Position numbers and translations under genes: made by a program. From positions 5,952,001 through 6,016,000 of the forward strand of contig JBANDB010000001.1 of NCBI GenBank assembly GCA_037576215.1: a stretch of 64,000 nucleotides of DNA, in the 5' to 3' direction. Below, piece by piece: positions 1 through 12,775 of the stretch (position 1 is the first letter of the stretch; each line of letters opens with the position of its first letter). The notes under the pieces are model-generated. The model had not been told where the DNA came from. It searched no databases and saw only the letters and a list, made by a program, of their open reading frames with translations. The DNA is from Armillaria gallica (taxonomy: Eukaryota > Basidiomycota > Agaricomycetes > Agaricales > Physalacriaceae).

Positions 1-52
1 ATGGCGAAGTCATCTGCATAGGCCCAAAGGATGGTAGGATCGGTGAGTCTGG

Positions 53-1370
53 TCAGTCCACTATACCAGAGAAGGCTTCAGGCGAACTTGCGGTGAGCCC
101 CATAATGGTTGAGTCGAAACCCATGGAGGGATGGGGAGTTACCGTCGACGCAGCCAAAGACAAGGATAAGGGGGAAGAGTTTTGATGAGCAACCAGCTTC
201 TCCTCAATGATAGAGGCAAGACGCTGGAAAAACTCAGGGCTCACTAAGGGATCCTGCGCATTTGAGATGGCCATTAGGGTCGAATGGACAGTGAAAAGAG
301 AGAGTGCATACCGTGTTAGGCATGTTAATATTGCGGGCATTGTTGACTCCGGGCTCTGGGAGGTGGGTGTGTTGCAGATTCCATGCACATTCTTCTTCTT
401 TTGCTATCTTGGCCATCCTCCTTTCTGCCTGAAGATACAATCAACAAACCAAGCATGAACACGAACAAAAACGGACTTACCCAAGGAATGTAGGCGTCCA
501 CCTTGGCCTGACTGCGAGTATCCACAGATCTTGACATAGGGACAAGTGCCCCTTTAGGGTTGCTCACTGGTATACTCACATCATGGATGCGGTTTGCTCG
601 ATATGTCAGCTTCCTCTTTGTGATACCGCCATCCCTCACCACCCTCACTCCCTTGTGAGGAAGACGCGTCGGAGGGAGAAGCCTGTGAGAGGAGAGCGAG
701 ATGAGTATTCATCTGTGTATGGTATGAATAAACGTACTTTGCCTTCCAATGTTCCATCCTGGCTTGGCTGAACTTCACAAGCCGCTCACGTCGCGTCATT
801 TTGTTGCCAGAATGTGCGAGTCCAAAGTGCTCGCAAAGTTCTTCCAACCATTTATTCTTGCGCATCGGAGACCTGGGGAATGGCATTCAGTTAAAGCAAA
901 ATCAGCAGAAAGAAACAACAAACGTACAGGTCAAGTTCCTCAGTTTTAAAATTACCATTCTTGTCAAGCCAATTTTGATCATCTTGAAGGCAAGGAAAGA
1001 CATATAGCTCTGGTGCCGGCAGCAAATTCGGGGGCAGTGGGAAAGACATGATGAGTCCGAGTGTGTTGGTGGATGTGCGTCGCTGCTGTTGAACAAGTCG
1101 TCTCCTCCTGATGAAGAAGAAAGTAAGGATGAGGATGCCGACAAACGACCCTGTGAGACAGGCGGCAAGATGAAGGCCATGATCGGCGGTGCTGTCATGA
1201 TTCCTGGTGGCAAAATGTCTCGGTTTAGTCAGGGTGTGGGAGAGGAAAGGGCAAGAGACGCGATTGGGAGAGAGAGGAGAATGAGAGAAAGGAATGCAAT
1301 GCGAGATATTCCCCCAAACCAAAAACAAAACGAGCAAGCAAAAATCAAGCCCTCCCCTGGACCCCAACAC
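53..1370 (-). CDS. five-exon gene of unknown function: signal/TM region plus SAP-like segment
   Basis: I do not recognise the family by name. Proposed exons are 928-1370, 738-872, 481-682, 312-428 and 53-253. The four introns (52-58 bases) all have GT..AG ends, and the joined frame stays open for 365 codons to a TGA at 53-55, which supports the model. The N-terminus has a hydrophobic signal-like stretch (about residues 8-25) and a second hydrophobic segment (about 75-92) followed by RRRRL, so the product is probably membrane-anchored with a basic cytosolic tail. Exon 2 encodes a KNKWLEELCEHFGL...SGNK...RRERLVKFS segment that resembles a SAP-type DNA-binding helix pair. Later exons are basic, then Glu/Lys-rich (MAKIAKEEE). 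Genes with a SAP-like segment and a TM leader are common in repeat-rich agaricomycete DNA, so a transposon-accessory role is possible. Function is unknown. Confidence 0.6.
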
Positions 1371-4219
1371 GCCAGAGTCGCATCACAAACTGCAAACTCA
1401 ATCTGCCGACGAAGGACGTCAAATGGGCACAGCAACACATTCGTGTTAGCCATGACAATCCCTCCCCAATCCGTGCACGAACACAACAAAATCCTCTTCA
1501 TCGACGAAAGACGTCAAATGAGATGGGTGACACATTTGTGTCAACCCCCGTCAACCCCCGTCTGGCACGGCACCCGAGAGAAAGAAACGAAACAAAGAAT
1601 TCGCTGATCAGTTGCACGGACACAGAAAGGAAAAAGGGGGAGGACGGACGAGAGGGGAGAGAGGGGAGAGGGAGAGACAAGAGAGGCCCCGGAGGCAGTG
1701 GGGGAAGGAGCCAAACAGGCAGCGAAGATGGTCACAGGGACGAGAAACGTCTTCGCCAGCTGTGACGGCCATTGATCCCGGCAGTTGCCGCATGATGGAA
1801 ACGTCAATCTTCCGAGGGAAGTGTGCACGTGTGCATTTCATTGGAAATGTGTTCATTGTCAAAAGCACGTGAATCACAATATCTGGGCTCCAGATTCATG
1901 CTGCCCAGTGTCGAGTTAATGTCTGTTACACTTGAAAAGCCAAATACCGTTTTATTTTCTCCTGGACTTGGAACCCCGCCTCCGGCGTTGCTCACCGCCT
2001 GACTCTAGAGTTGTCGAATTCAAAGACTCGGCATTTATCGACGACAAGGTCGTGAACCTAACTTTTCCTCCCAACGCTCTCCGTTGGGTCTGAGACGGGT
2101 TTCGCCCGTTTGTCTTCACCACTGACGAGTATTTTGTTATATGAGAGCTGTTTTCAAGTTTTTTCTTCATTCTCCTTCTGTCCCCAACAAAACTGATCTG
2201 CGTCGTATCCCAGTACGTTTTCAAGTTCAATCTCTGTTTGTTGTCTGTACTGATGAATGCGACTAGTATATTTCAGGATACTTCTTCCAAACCGAGCTTT
2301 AGAAAGTCAAGTGCGTATCTAACATCCGATTGTCATTCCCTACTGAATACATTTTCCTATTTATAGTTACACGTTAGTTGCTCAGCAACAATGCTTCGTG
2401 TTGGGCACAGTGAATTTCGCGTTTGCGTGATGCATTCGTGCGTTCAGTGCGTTTGCGTTGTATCAACGTGCGTTTGCGTTAATGCGTTTGCGTGTGCGTT
2501 ATTGTGCATGCATTGGAAGAAATGTGTTGATGTGTTTGATGCATGTGCGTGCGTGACAGACATGCGTTTTCTTGGATTTTTGTGTGTTTTTTGTTGTTTT
2601 GGTTTCTGTGCGTGGCCATAGCCTACATGGCCAGCTGTGGCCTATCAGCAGTGTCGTTCAACTAACAAGGCATGACAGCATGCGGCCCTGATGGCGTGAG
2701 ATAATGACATGGATCAGATGTCTTCATGTCTTCCATCTTCTACTCACTCCTGGTGGCTGCGACTCTTTAGACACTTGCGCCTAATTTCATGCACTCATTC
2801 ACTAGTGTTTTGACGCCGTGGCAATGCTGTTTATCTCTCATCTCTCCTGTATTTATCCAGAAAGCGTAAGGCAATATTGGAGCCTGAAACCGCAGAGACC
2901 TTGGTACGGGGTGATAGTGCAAAACCGGGTGGACGACCAGCCAAGTGCTCTCGAGAAAAGGGAACTTAGGGCGCTGCTGTTAGAAAATATATGTATCATT
3001 AGTATTATTGTGCACTAAATTGAACCTCAAATTAACTCTGAATGTCCGAGTAGTTTCTTCACTGCTTAGCGGCCGACGATCCAAGTCCAAGTCGGATTGA
3101 TCTTGAAAGTTCTTGAACATTTTTAAGTATGAATACTTAAATTTGAGAACAGTGACGATGTTCCTGATTAATCAAATACTACCATAGGTATTATAATGAT
3201 ATGAGGCAGTATAAAATGCTGTTTGCTAAGAAAGAAGTGCTGAGGAACACGATGTGGGGTTGAACTTTGGTTGAACGCACTTATACTTTACGCACCTAAA
3301 ATGCACTTGTCACAAATGTGTCATAGTCACATGCATGGATGCGTTCTATTTTGAACACATGCGTGAAGACCTGCGAGATGTGCATTCAAATTTAGTTAAT
3401 ATGCGAGATGTGTTCTGACTTAATCATTGATTGGGTCTTACAGCACGACATACAGAGCATTCTCTAAGGTACGGATACATGCTACAAGCATCAATTATAC
3501 TTATAATGTGAGCTACGGTACAGATACATGATTGTGGATAGCCAGTGATGCCTTCATGGGAGGTTAACGGTGGTAATGGTCTAATCCAAAACGCACCAAA
3601 CGCAACAAAACGCAAAAACGCATCATGCAAACGCGAAATTCTCCGGGCCCCTTCGTGTTCCCCTTTCTTACGCTCGCCACTCAGCACCTCGATGTTCATG
3701 TCTTTGATCCTCCACCAGGATCGTTGTTGTCTACCGTATTATCGGAGGAGAATGTCTCTGGTGTGAACAATAGGCGGCTCACTGGTTCGTATTCATGATA
3801 ATATGATGATTTGTATTTTTCAGAATTTATCCTGCTGACTTCCATCGATTTGTGGCGTCTCGGTGTGGTTGGAATAGTGCTGCATGTTTTATTTAGGGGA
3901 TCAGACAATGATGTCCCAGGTCCTAGAAATATAGCGAAGCTCGTACTGGAATGATTGGATAACGCACACTTAACCCAGTCAATGGCAACAGGCTCACTGT
4001 CTCTCTTGCAAAAGACGGTACCAATTTAAACGAGTAGTATATCCTTCCTTGGGGCTGATTTCAGTTCATATAAATGGCACCCTCATGTACATATTTCGAA
4101 TTCATGTCCCTGTTTGATTCCTATGATTCGTCGGTCAGTACAGAAGGAACCGGATAAGTAAAAGGGGAAGAATCGGGGGCCGGCACGAAGCTGCCGCTAC
4201 TGGATCAAGCAGTGCTGTT
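1371..4219. other. non-coding stretch with short repeats
   Basis: No convincing gene. It contains a GA-rich purine tract (about 1625-1700), a short direct repeat CGACGAARGACGTCAAATG (near 1406 and 1501), a T/G-rich block with repeated GCGTTTGCGT (2405-2610) and an A/C-rich block with the reverse-complement motif AACGCAAACGC (3585-3640). Open frames here are short, lack family signal and mostly reflect repeat composition. Confidence 0.5.
2405..2610 (+). repeat. degenerate GCGTTTGCGT short tandem repeats
   Basis: The hexamer-like units TGCGTT/TGCGTG recur many times with variable spacing. The reverse-complement motif (AACGCAAACGC) is clustered about 1 kb away at 3585-3640, so the two may be the subterminal parts of one decayed element. 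No target duplication was found. Confidence 0.45.
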
Positions 4220-6231
4220 CAGTTGACGGCGAGTGACATTCTCATCTATATGCAAGTATCGGCTGCGCACAGCATTGAACATGTATGACCTTTGAGACGG
4301 AGTCGGGTCCTCAGGCTATCATCAAGGTTCTCCGTCTCTGTACAAGTTAAAGGAGAACTTCTCTCAGACCCAGGGCTCAGCTGGAGACTTTATTCACACC
4401 AGATCCTTCTCTTTTCCTCCTACCCACCTGCTATTATCTTTTAATTCAGTTCAGCACTTCCTTTGTTTCGTGTCTGCCTCCGTGTTCAAATTCCTCCAAC
4501 GAGCATCCTCGTCACCGTACTCTGGTGATGTATTGGCCATCAGCATAATGACCAACAGTGTCGGGCTCGATTCCCCACTGAAGATTCATAAAAGGGCGAA
4601 TTATTTTATTCTCATTCGAGCCGAGCCGTGAAGCTTAACTTCTTCCCTCTCAAGAGATGGTTGGCTCTCCCTTTTTGGCAGCCTATTCTTTGTTTGTAGC
4701 CACAGGGAACCTGAAACACGTCCACTCTGCCCTCCCTTTGGTGCTGCATCGTGATTTTCTACTGTGACATTCAAGCATGATCCCGTGGCAACTCAGTTGC
4801 TAACTTTTTATTCACCATTCCCACATGAGCATTTCCGCACTTTGATCTAGTACGACTGAACTTTCTTGCATCTACGCTACCTCCCCCGCCCGGTATTATC
4901 ATTCAGAAGGCCGGCGGTATCAAGCATTTCGGCGCTCCCTTTGTTTCGTGTCTTTCTCTCTCTGTTCGCCTTTCCTTAGACTTACCTCAGAGTGTAGTGG
5001 CCACAACACATAGAGCTCGAGTTCGATTCCCATCTGGAGATCCAAGAGATTGACGAGAATGTTTTGTTCTCCGCCATGGTACTTAGCTTCCTCCTTCTGC
5101 TGGCCGTGGCTCGTCCTTTCGCTCATACAGCCCTTACCGTGTCCACATCTCTGAGCAGTATTATGAAGCCGTATGCTCTTGGAGTTCTTCCTACGCATTT
5201 TGAATGAATTTGGACCCTAGAGCAGCCTTACCGGTTAGAACTTGGAACATATGAATGGGTTCGATCCTCACTACTACGATCATATGGCATTAATAGGGCA
5301 GCATTTTGAACCTTACATCTTTTTAAACAGATTTCATGCACGGCATTACTTCCTACAGAGATTCTACTTTTTCCGCCGTTATCTTTCCCGGGGACGTATA
5401 CTTCTGTGAGTAAAGACGATGAAAACGCACCGATTTCCTCTCGCAAATTAGCGTACACTTAACTCCCCTTCACCTCTCTCTTTGTTCGACTCCCACGCGA
5501 GAAGTGTAAGTATCCTTCGCACCCTTTTACCAGATTTTGGCTGAATAGCATTTTTCTCCAGACTGGCTCGCGGGGTTTAAGGATACCCAGACGCAATTGG
5601 TGATATCCGCTCGAATGTATATTGCGGCTTGAATACTGGGTGGAAGGTAAGGGACACCCGATTGTAGTGGTGTTTAGTTGCATTCTTGGGTTGGGGCATT
5701 CATTGCACCATCTGATTCTTGAATTGACAGCCTCCAGTGGTATACCGGTCAGAACACAATTGCGTGGGTTCGACTCCCGGCTACTACCATTATTGTGGTT
5801 TTGTAGTCGTTTTAAACCCTCATGGAGTTCCCTGGAATGCGCGCAACTTCGACAGTGATTCTATGGTACCGATTTCCTGCGCCACCTTTCCTGGGACATA
5901 AATAAAGCCTCACCTCACCGCAGTGACTCGCTCCTTCACCTGTCTCCTATAGCATATTTGTTACGAGCAGGGTGCTAGGGTTCGACTCCCATGCAAGAAA
6001 TCACAGCTATGTACAACGGCCTTTTTGCCTGCATGCAGACCAGGCACTGAGCTAACTAGGACTGGATTTCGGTTAAATAGCATCTTTCTCCATACTGCGG
6101 CACTACAATCCGGGAGTGAAACCCCCCATCATACCATTGAACGTGTCACGTTGGACGGTCCAGTTGTACACTATTACGCCCATATGCGTGGATGACAGTT
6201 ACTTCCTCGATATCCCAACCTATACGATAGA
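4220..6231. repeat. block A 3' flank: series of tRNA-like (SINE-like) modules, paralogous to 59378-61180
   Basis: This segment aligns along its length with 59378-61180 and partly with 17378-17997 / 43237-43299 / 48000-48540. It carries several B-box-like motifs (GGTTCGATTCC class), for example near 4566, 5020, 5257, 5759 and 5975. Some have an upstream A-box-like TGGYNNAGTGG. They read as tRNA-derived repeats rather than functional tRNAs, because no full cloverleaf with a paired acceptor stem could be built. It also preserves the unoccupied insertion sites for the gypsy element (5348-5352) and the 4.7-kb insertion (5406-5415). Confidence 0.55.
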
Positions 6232-9200
6232 TTACACTTGACCACCACTGCTCACTACTTCCTTGTTTGTTGTCTCTTTATCGCGATGCTGCCGAAACCG
6301 ACGCCAAAGTGACAACGGCGAACGCATGTTCATTGGTGGATTGTCCGGACGATCATCCTCATCCTGCTTGAACCCAACGCCATCCATCCCGTAGTCATCC
6401 ACGCACCCCCCTCGAATGAACACCTGGAAATCAACATTCCAAATAAAGAATTCAGGTACAGTATTGAGTTTCTCCAGACATTGGAGCCAGGACGGATGAT
6501 TGGGAGATAGGAGAGCAAGGTGTCGAAGAACAGGGTTCGATTTGGTTTCATTGTTGCGCCAAAGGAGAAGAACACAAGCGGTGAAGAGGGTTTGAGGCTC
6601 GAAGACGTAGTCTGTGGCCTGCTGGAATATCTGCGAGTCCAATCTGTCGGGTACCAACGCAAGAAAAAATTCACGAACGACGGCTACTGTGTCGTCTATT
6701 TTAATATCTCCCCAACGAGGCGGATCTCCCACCGAGTCAAAGAGCCGCCGGGTAACAAAATGTCCAACAGCTTGGTTTATGAAAAGGGGACACGAGAAAA
6801 AATGAAGGGCGAGTTCAGTCGCCGGTTTAAATCGTTGAATATCTTCCTCGAAAACCACTTTATGTTTATATACACATGATTTCCATTCATCATCTTCGAA
6901 AGCAATTTGAACGAACTTTGCAGCCAATTCTGGGGTACACCAGTCCTTGGGAAGGAAGCGAGGGTGATGTGATGTAGAATTGAGTACTCGGAGAAAGACG
7001 ATTAAGGCGATGCAACAATCTGTAACACATGCTTGACTATCGCCAAACTTGTCCGATGAGATCACCGTGTACAGCAGTTTTAAGACCGCATGACGATTCA
7101 CATCCAAACAAAAAGAAGGGATGTTTTTGTCGATGAGCGAAAACTTGTGAACATCCAGATGAACTCCTATGTTGAGCAAAATTCGGCCGATGAAAGTGTA
7201 GCTGTAACGGTGAGGGTCGCCGTCGGAAACTTTGTGTATGTCCCAAACGGAGGGCGAGCTGGCCATTTTGAGGAGAAAGCACAGCTTGGGATCCTGAGGC
7301 GGCTCAGGGAATTCACTGGTGGGACCGAGATAGTCAACGCTACCCTGGACGTTTCGGATGTCTACATGGCCTTGGATGATGGTCTCAAAAACGCATTGGT
7401 ACAGACATGTATGGATGGCCATACGAAGAGGGACCGGTTCATCCACTTGTGGAGAAGGCGAGGAGATCTGCAATGCTATCTCGCGGTGCATTAAGGCTCC
7501 CAAAGTGAAGACTAATGGAGGGGGAGGAAACATAGGATGCCAAAAGGATGTAGGGATCTCATTTAAGAGTAAGGAAACATTAATACTCGGACCCAATGAG
7601 TGGAGCCAGCGAAATATTGAGGCCCATACAATAGGCTGCAGACAAAGTTGTGACTCGCCCATCAAGGCGGAGATGACTATATCTGACAACGAGTTTTTGA
7701 TTGACTCGGAGTAAAGAGAAAATATGCCGCTGACAGATTGCAGAGCTGCGAAAGTGCTATGCGGCAACTTATCGTCTACAGATTCCCGAAGAAAGAATGA
7801 AACGGGTGTATCTGCGAAGCGAAAATATATGCGAATGTAACGGCTCAACTCCCTTGCAATGAAAGGGCTATTGTTGTCATTACGCAATGATTCTAGAAGC
7901 TCCTTAACGACGGGCTTTAGCGCAGATTGTTCCAATCGGGACATTAAAGAGTCCATTGACTGGTGCGTTGGAGATTCCACCTGCGATTTCAGAGAGGTGA
8001 CTGACCTCAGCGGTAACGCGCTGAGTGACTGTACAACAATATTGCGGACGCTAGGGTTGGACGAGATCTCAAACAGCCAAGAGAGAGCATATAAATCGAT
8101 GTCATCAGCACTGAGGCCTACAGCTGCGTGTTCAGCAGCTCGTAAAGAGCGAACAGGCTGTGCGAGCACCATTCCCGAGGCCTCCTTTGTGTGCCCAGTG
8201 GCCTTTTCGGTCTCTGCTTTCCCTGGGTGCCCACGATCGAAGAAGCGAGAGATAATCCAGCCACGGAGTTGATTGGCATAAGCGTATATCGGGAACATGT
8301 ACTGCACTAACGGGGTCCTGTAAGGGCACGATGGATATATGATAGGCAGGAAGTTGGTGATGAAGTATGCTGCAAATGATGTGAATGCGATCGATCCGAC
8401 AGCAGATGCAATTGGCACGCATAGAGGGATAAGGAAAAGAACCAATCCTGCAAGGAAGACACCAAGTGATAGACTCATAAGGACGGGTAGCATCCCAATA
8501 ATGAGATCGACACCCCATCGCTCTAGCCCCATGTATCGGAAATGACGCACACGACATCTATCTCGTGGTGTCCCAGATGGGACCGACATATACTGGTGGA
8601 TCCATTGCTTTGTCAAAACAGCGAACAGCGCAGTAGTGAGGCTGAGCGATAGGCTGACGAACCATAGGCCATTCACCCATGAATCGGATGTTGTGGGATG
8701 AAAATCCGAGAATGGAGTAAGGCCTGAACGGGGAACATCGTTCACAGAAGAACCATTGCCTGCCACCCGCTGAACGTTGATTAGCTCGAACAAAAGCGAG
8801 GCAGTGATCGCGCTATTGTCGACCTGGAGGCTCTGTGACGTCTGCGCAACAAATGTGGAGACCACTGCAGAGAAAAGACCCGCCTAATCATCAACATCTA
8901 TTAATGATGGCGGGAAATTTTTTGACGTGGCACTCACGAAAACTAGGAGAACATCTAATCCATCTCGCCATCCCTCCACCCTCTCGATATCATATGCGGC
9001 ACACTCCTCCAGATATGTTCTCCATACCCTGGCAAGGGGTCCTAACTCCTCGTGCTCCTTATCTTCCGGAAATTTCTCTTCGTAGTTGAATGGATCATTT
9101 CCTTCACTTGTAATGAGATGTATGGCAAGTCCCTGTGATGAATTTTCACACACCTTTCACTATATATTCACGACGCTGGATACCCATCATACCGCGGGTT

Positions 9201-9382
9201 GATTTTCGTCGTCGTCGTGAGAAATAGGCCGTCAAATTCTCGACTAGCTGCTGAATTTTATTCTCCAGCTGATAATCATCTTCTGAGTCATCAGGTGTCT
9301 CTGTATGGGTCTCATTTCGAGCACTGGAAGAGCTTTGTGAGTCTTCATCGTCGGCACGCCGCGCGGCATTGATTGAAGGCAT
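6232..9382 (-). CDS. DUF6535 domain membrane protein, block A copy (intact)
   Basis: Proposed exons are 9193-9382, 8938-9101 and 6232-8883, giving about 1001 residues. The acidic N-terminus leads to the family hallmark DPFNYEEKFPED, then ARVWRTYLEE, WRDGLDVLLVF and AGLFSAVVSTFVAQTSQSLQ (split by the second intron). Four hydrophobic segments follow, including LWFVSLSLSLTTALFAVLTK and LIIGMLPVLMSLSLGVFLAG, with KQWIHQY and RHFRYMG between them. The C-terminal 700 residues are a soluble, helix-rich region without a recognised domain. DUF6535 proteins are large expanded families in Agaricomycetes with unknown biochemical function. The first intron end (an AAG acceptor) is chosen because a 2-bp length difference from the block B copy falls inside it. 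This is the only one of the three copies without a visible break. Confidence 0.82.
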
Positions 9383-9865
9383 GGCTTTCGAGGGAGGAGA
9401 GGAAAGAGTCAGCTAGGCCCCGTGACGCCCAGTCACGACCATTTCTCCATCTGATCAGCTGATGATGTTGCAGCCCAAGTTGAGCCAAGTAGTTCAGTTT
9501 GTTGCCGAGAGGGTGGCGGCAGTCACTGCTCTCACGAGCTCAGGCAGTCGCTGACAGGCATAGAGGTTGATTGCGAAAACCCGAGCTAGACTATGTACGG
9601 TGTACTATCCGTTTATGTACTGCATGAATAACAAGTAAAAGGGAAAAGCCGGAGCAGTGAAGGGTAGGGGAAAGGAGTAAGGTAAAAGAATCGACATGTA
9701 ACATACTTCTAGAGTCGGAGAAGGAGTTCGAGGCTGCTTTCGCCTGGCCAACAAGGTTAGGCACTACAAGTAGGTAGGGTAGAATAGCGTGGGATGAATC
9801 TTTTTCAAAGAAACTGCAACGTAAGTAAGCGAAAGTTTTGATGGAAGAAAGTAGACATCACAAGA
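9383..9865. other. upstream region of the DUF6535 gene, no gene seen
   Basis: Intergenic DNA shared with block B (52200-52530). It includes the unoccupied TA site (9490-9491) into which a MITE inserted in block B. Confidence 0.5.
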
Positions 9866-11117
9866 CTAATTTTCCGCATTCTGTGTGGCAGCATCTTCCT
9901 TCTCGCCATTCACATCGATATCAGGACCACCCTCCGCATTGTCGTGTTCATTGCCGTTGTTAAACGAGCCCCGGATAAACAAACTGCAGCAGACGCTCTG
10001 AATCCGAGTCCGAGCTCGAAAGGAAATCAGACAGCTGATCGCAGTTGTCCTCCCAAAGTTCTTGGCCCTTTCCTGTCTGAGGAATAGGGTGCGACCGAGG
10101 AATTAGCTGTTGTCGTACTCGCGTTCTGGAACGATGACACAGCCGGCAATTTGAAAGTTTTTGGGAATGAAGAAGATGGGCATATCAACCTTGGGCTTGC
10201 AAGCGGTGGGAACGGGATTGTCAAGGTGAGTGAGGTGATAGTCGCCAGATGAGTTGTCCCACTCAGCGAACTTGTCCTCTGCAGGGCCCGCGTTGTACAA
10301 AGCTGCAATGATGGAGTCCCCAATGGGCTCGTGGCGAAGCTGGCGCCAGGCCTTCGGTTTTGTGGGTATTAGGTCGTTGTACTCGATGCATTGAAGCAAG
10401 ATTAAGGCATGATGTTGAACTGTCCGTCAGTACTCGTAGTGCGATTATTGAGTTCTTCGCCCCGAGTCTTTCTCATGAGCTTCAGCTACCTGGATGAACG
10501 TTGAGTGCGCTGTACTACGGCGTGAATATGAGACGCTCGAATAAGCAATAGCAAGACACTTACAGCAAACACCGAACACTGTTCCCCAAGTGATCTTATA
10601 CATAGACACTGAATTATGACATCTTGACGTCGCAGATGTGGTGCTCGGTGTTCATGCGTGTTTTGTGAGTTGATATCGCCCACAGAGGCCGTCTAATAGG
10701 GAACCAATAGGCTATGAAGGGGATTGATGAATTAATCTCGGAGCGGGAATCGTTCTTTCCAACCGATTGCATCGTCATCTTCTTTGAGTCTGGCAGCTGA
10801 CTTCATCTGATCAATTCCATAAATACAATGAGAAAATACGGACGTAACTCACTCAATCAATACAGAACAGATTCTCCGCCGGCCCGAGCAATTATGCCGA
10901 CTATTCAGGTAGTCTTGCGTTGTTACTTCAGTCCCGCTTCAGAGTTTCTACCAGATCCTGACTCTTGGAGTCGCCGGCAAGAATCACCTGAACCTAGGAG
11001 ATGCTCAGAACACATGTCATTTTACCAAACTAATCACTCTCACTTTGTCGATAATCGAGAGCTGATCAGCTTGTCGATGGTAATATCCTGTAGGCTTTTA
11101 AGGTAACTGTCAGTCAT
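9866..11117 (-). pseudogene. multi-exon gene of unknown function, block A copy, degraded
   Basis: Paralogous to 52532-53957. Recognisable exon pieces are MTDSYLKSLQDITIDKLISS (from 11117), a GDSKSQDLVETLKRD segment (near 10960), SLGEQCSVFA (near 10565), a segment with NAGPAEDKFAEWDNSSGDYH (10200-10330) and an acidic Ser/Asp-rich C-terminus ending QNAEN-stop at 9866. Compared with the block B copy it has a TGA in place of Arg after KRD, an 11-base deletion just after it, a 1-base insertion near 10720 and a shortened charged exon near 10060. It is therefore almost certainly non-functional. I do not recognise a domain. Confidence 0.5.
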
Positions 11118-11445
11118 GCCATCGGATCCTAGTGGACGAAAACACTGCATGTAGGCGCATTGATTAGTACCCCCTGCACAAGGTTCGACTCCCAGCTGGA
11201 TGATGCGCATAGACAAAAAAGCCTTTTTATCTGGGCTTTTCCTTTCATCAAGACAGCAGGAAATGCTTCTATAGAGACCCATTCATATATCTTCCTGGGA
11301 TTTGCACATACCCAGCGCTTGAGGAACGTTTATCAAAAACAAAGGGGTCAGTCATGGGACAAGAGCCTGACGTCTGCTTAGATCTTGGCATTGCGAAGAA
11401 GATACAAACTTCTAATACTCTTGGGCTGCGCGCGGCAAATTTGTT

Positions 11446-12220
11446 TCACACCCACTTGATCACATCCTCGGTCCCGAGCTCCAACAGAAATCGCCATATA
11501 GCACGCCCCTGCCTTTTCAAGAGCTGATGGCACAACTCTCTCGCCGATATCATTCGAGTTGGTACGCTAGCCGAATCCAATGGAACTCCGATGGGCCTGA
11601 CGACCGCTCGATTGTATACGGCTAAGAGAGGAGGTTCGCACAGTGAATATGAGGGTGCAAGGCGGGGAGTACAGCTTTGAGAGAGCGGGGATACTCGCCG
11701 AGTGTCAGTGTCAGCGTTGGGGACGGGGAGGTTATCTACGACCCATTGCATCGCATCCTGTACGTCCTGAGTTGCGCTGGGGTACTGGACAACCTGTGGT
11801 AGTTGGGGACGACGGTCATGAACCCGCGACTGGCAGAGAAGGAGCCGGGCCGGCGGCGGGGACCGCCAGCAGGCGTAGAACCCGGCGCTGTGTGAAAAGA
11901 CGAGCATCGGAGCATCGAGGCGCGAAATGGGAGGGTAGTACACGTCGAGCTTGTGATGGTAAGTTGGGATTCTCGCATGGCCTTCTCGACTGACATGCGC
12001 TAGGAGCATTTAGGGCTGTCCAAGTAGGTCAGCAATAGCAAAATATAAGAGACAAGACGTACTCGGCACCAAGATATTGCTGGTTTCTCTCCCTTGGATG
12101 TATTCCCTGGTTCGCTGGATCCTTGCTACCATCGCTAGTCCATCTTATACCAAACAAAAACTTGGTCTCATCCTGAAACGATGTCGTTGCAGAATTGGTG
12201 AGCCTTTGCTCCAATCCGGA
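11446..12220 (-). pseudogene. alpha/beta-hydrolase remnant H1
   Basis: Fragments in several frames match the alpha/beta-hydrolase (esterase/lipase-like) pattern: YYPPI...APMLVFSHSAGFYACW (oxyanion-loop region), FMTVVPNYHRL and VQDAMQWVVDNLP. An N-terminal exon ends near the splice donor at 12058. Reading frame changes and stops separate the pieces, so no single open gene exists. The exon-intron junction around 12026-12080 (a GTACGTCTTGTCTCTTA donor on the minus strand) recurs in the other hydrolase remnants of the window, showing common descent by duplication. Confidence 0.55.
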
Positions 12221-12241
12221 TGAGAGGCATCGAGTGCTCTG

Positions 12242-12775
12242 TTAGTGCAGTTGGCGTGCTGTCGTCTCAATTGGTGCGGGTTTGTCTTTGAGGCCTGACA
12301 ACTCATTGCATCGCATCGCGCACGTCCTGAGCTGTGCCAGGGAATTGGACACCCGAGTCGACGAGGTGGTAGGCAGGGACGACAGTGATGAATATGCGGG
12401 CGGTGAAGGGGCCGGGGTTGTGGTAGATGATGAAGCTAGGCGGGGGCGGACACCCATGTAGAACCTAGAGCCATATGAGAAGATGAGGATCGAGGCGTCG
12501 GGGCGCATATTGGAAGGGTAGTAGTCGAGCGTGTAACAGTCTGTTGGGCCATATTGGTGAGATTCTCGCCGCTGTTACACAAAGGACATTAGTTATCATA
12601 AATTGTGTGAGACAAAGACGTACCCGACACCAAGATATCATTGATTTCTCTCCCTTGAACCTGGGCGATTTGTTCCATAGTTCGCTGGATATTGGCTACC
12701 ATCGCCCGACCATCTTGTACGAAATGAGTCTAGCTTGATCCACAGACGAGGCACGGGATAGGATTGGTGCCGGTG
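12242..12775 (-). pseudogene. alpha/beta-hydrolase remnant H2
   Basis: A second decayed copy next to H1. The exon with FITVVPAYHLVDSGVQFPGT...DVRDAMQ lies at about 12290-12410 (minus strand) and is followed by a stop. An N-terminal exon (MVANIQRTMEQIAQVQGREI) lies at about 12640-12715. Frames are disrupted, so it is presumed non-functional. Confidence 0.5.

Noticed and set aside
1089..1607. 172-residue plus-strand frame
   Set aside because: Antisense to a spliced minus-strand gene with a continuous five-exon frame, and low-complexity beyond it.
2391..2621. Cys/Val-rich 76-residue frame
   Set aside because: Produced by the GCGTTTGCGT repeat composition.
7090..7494. Open frames antisense to the DUF6535 genes (for example 7090-7494, 7859-8272, 49671-50213, 63378-63584)
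   Set aside because: They mirror the codon pattern of the real gene on the minus strand and show no family signal.
9102..9192. A 19-21-base micro-intron in the DUF6535 genes
   Set aside because: A normal intron of about 90 bases with a GTATGA donor fits both copies and keeps the conserved DPFNYEEKFPED segment.
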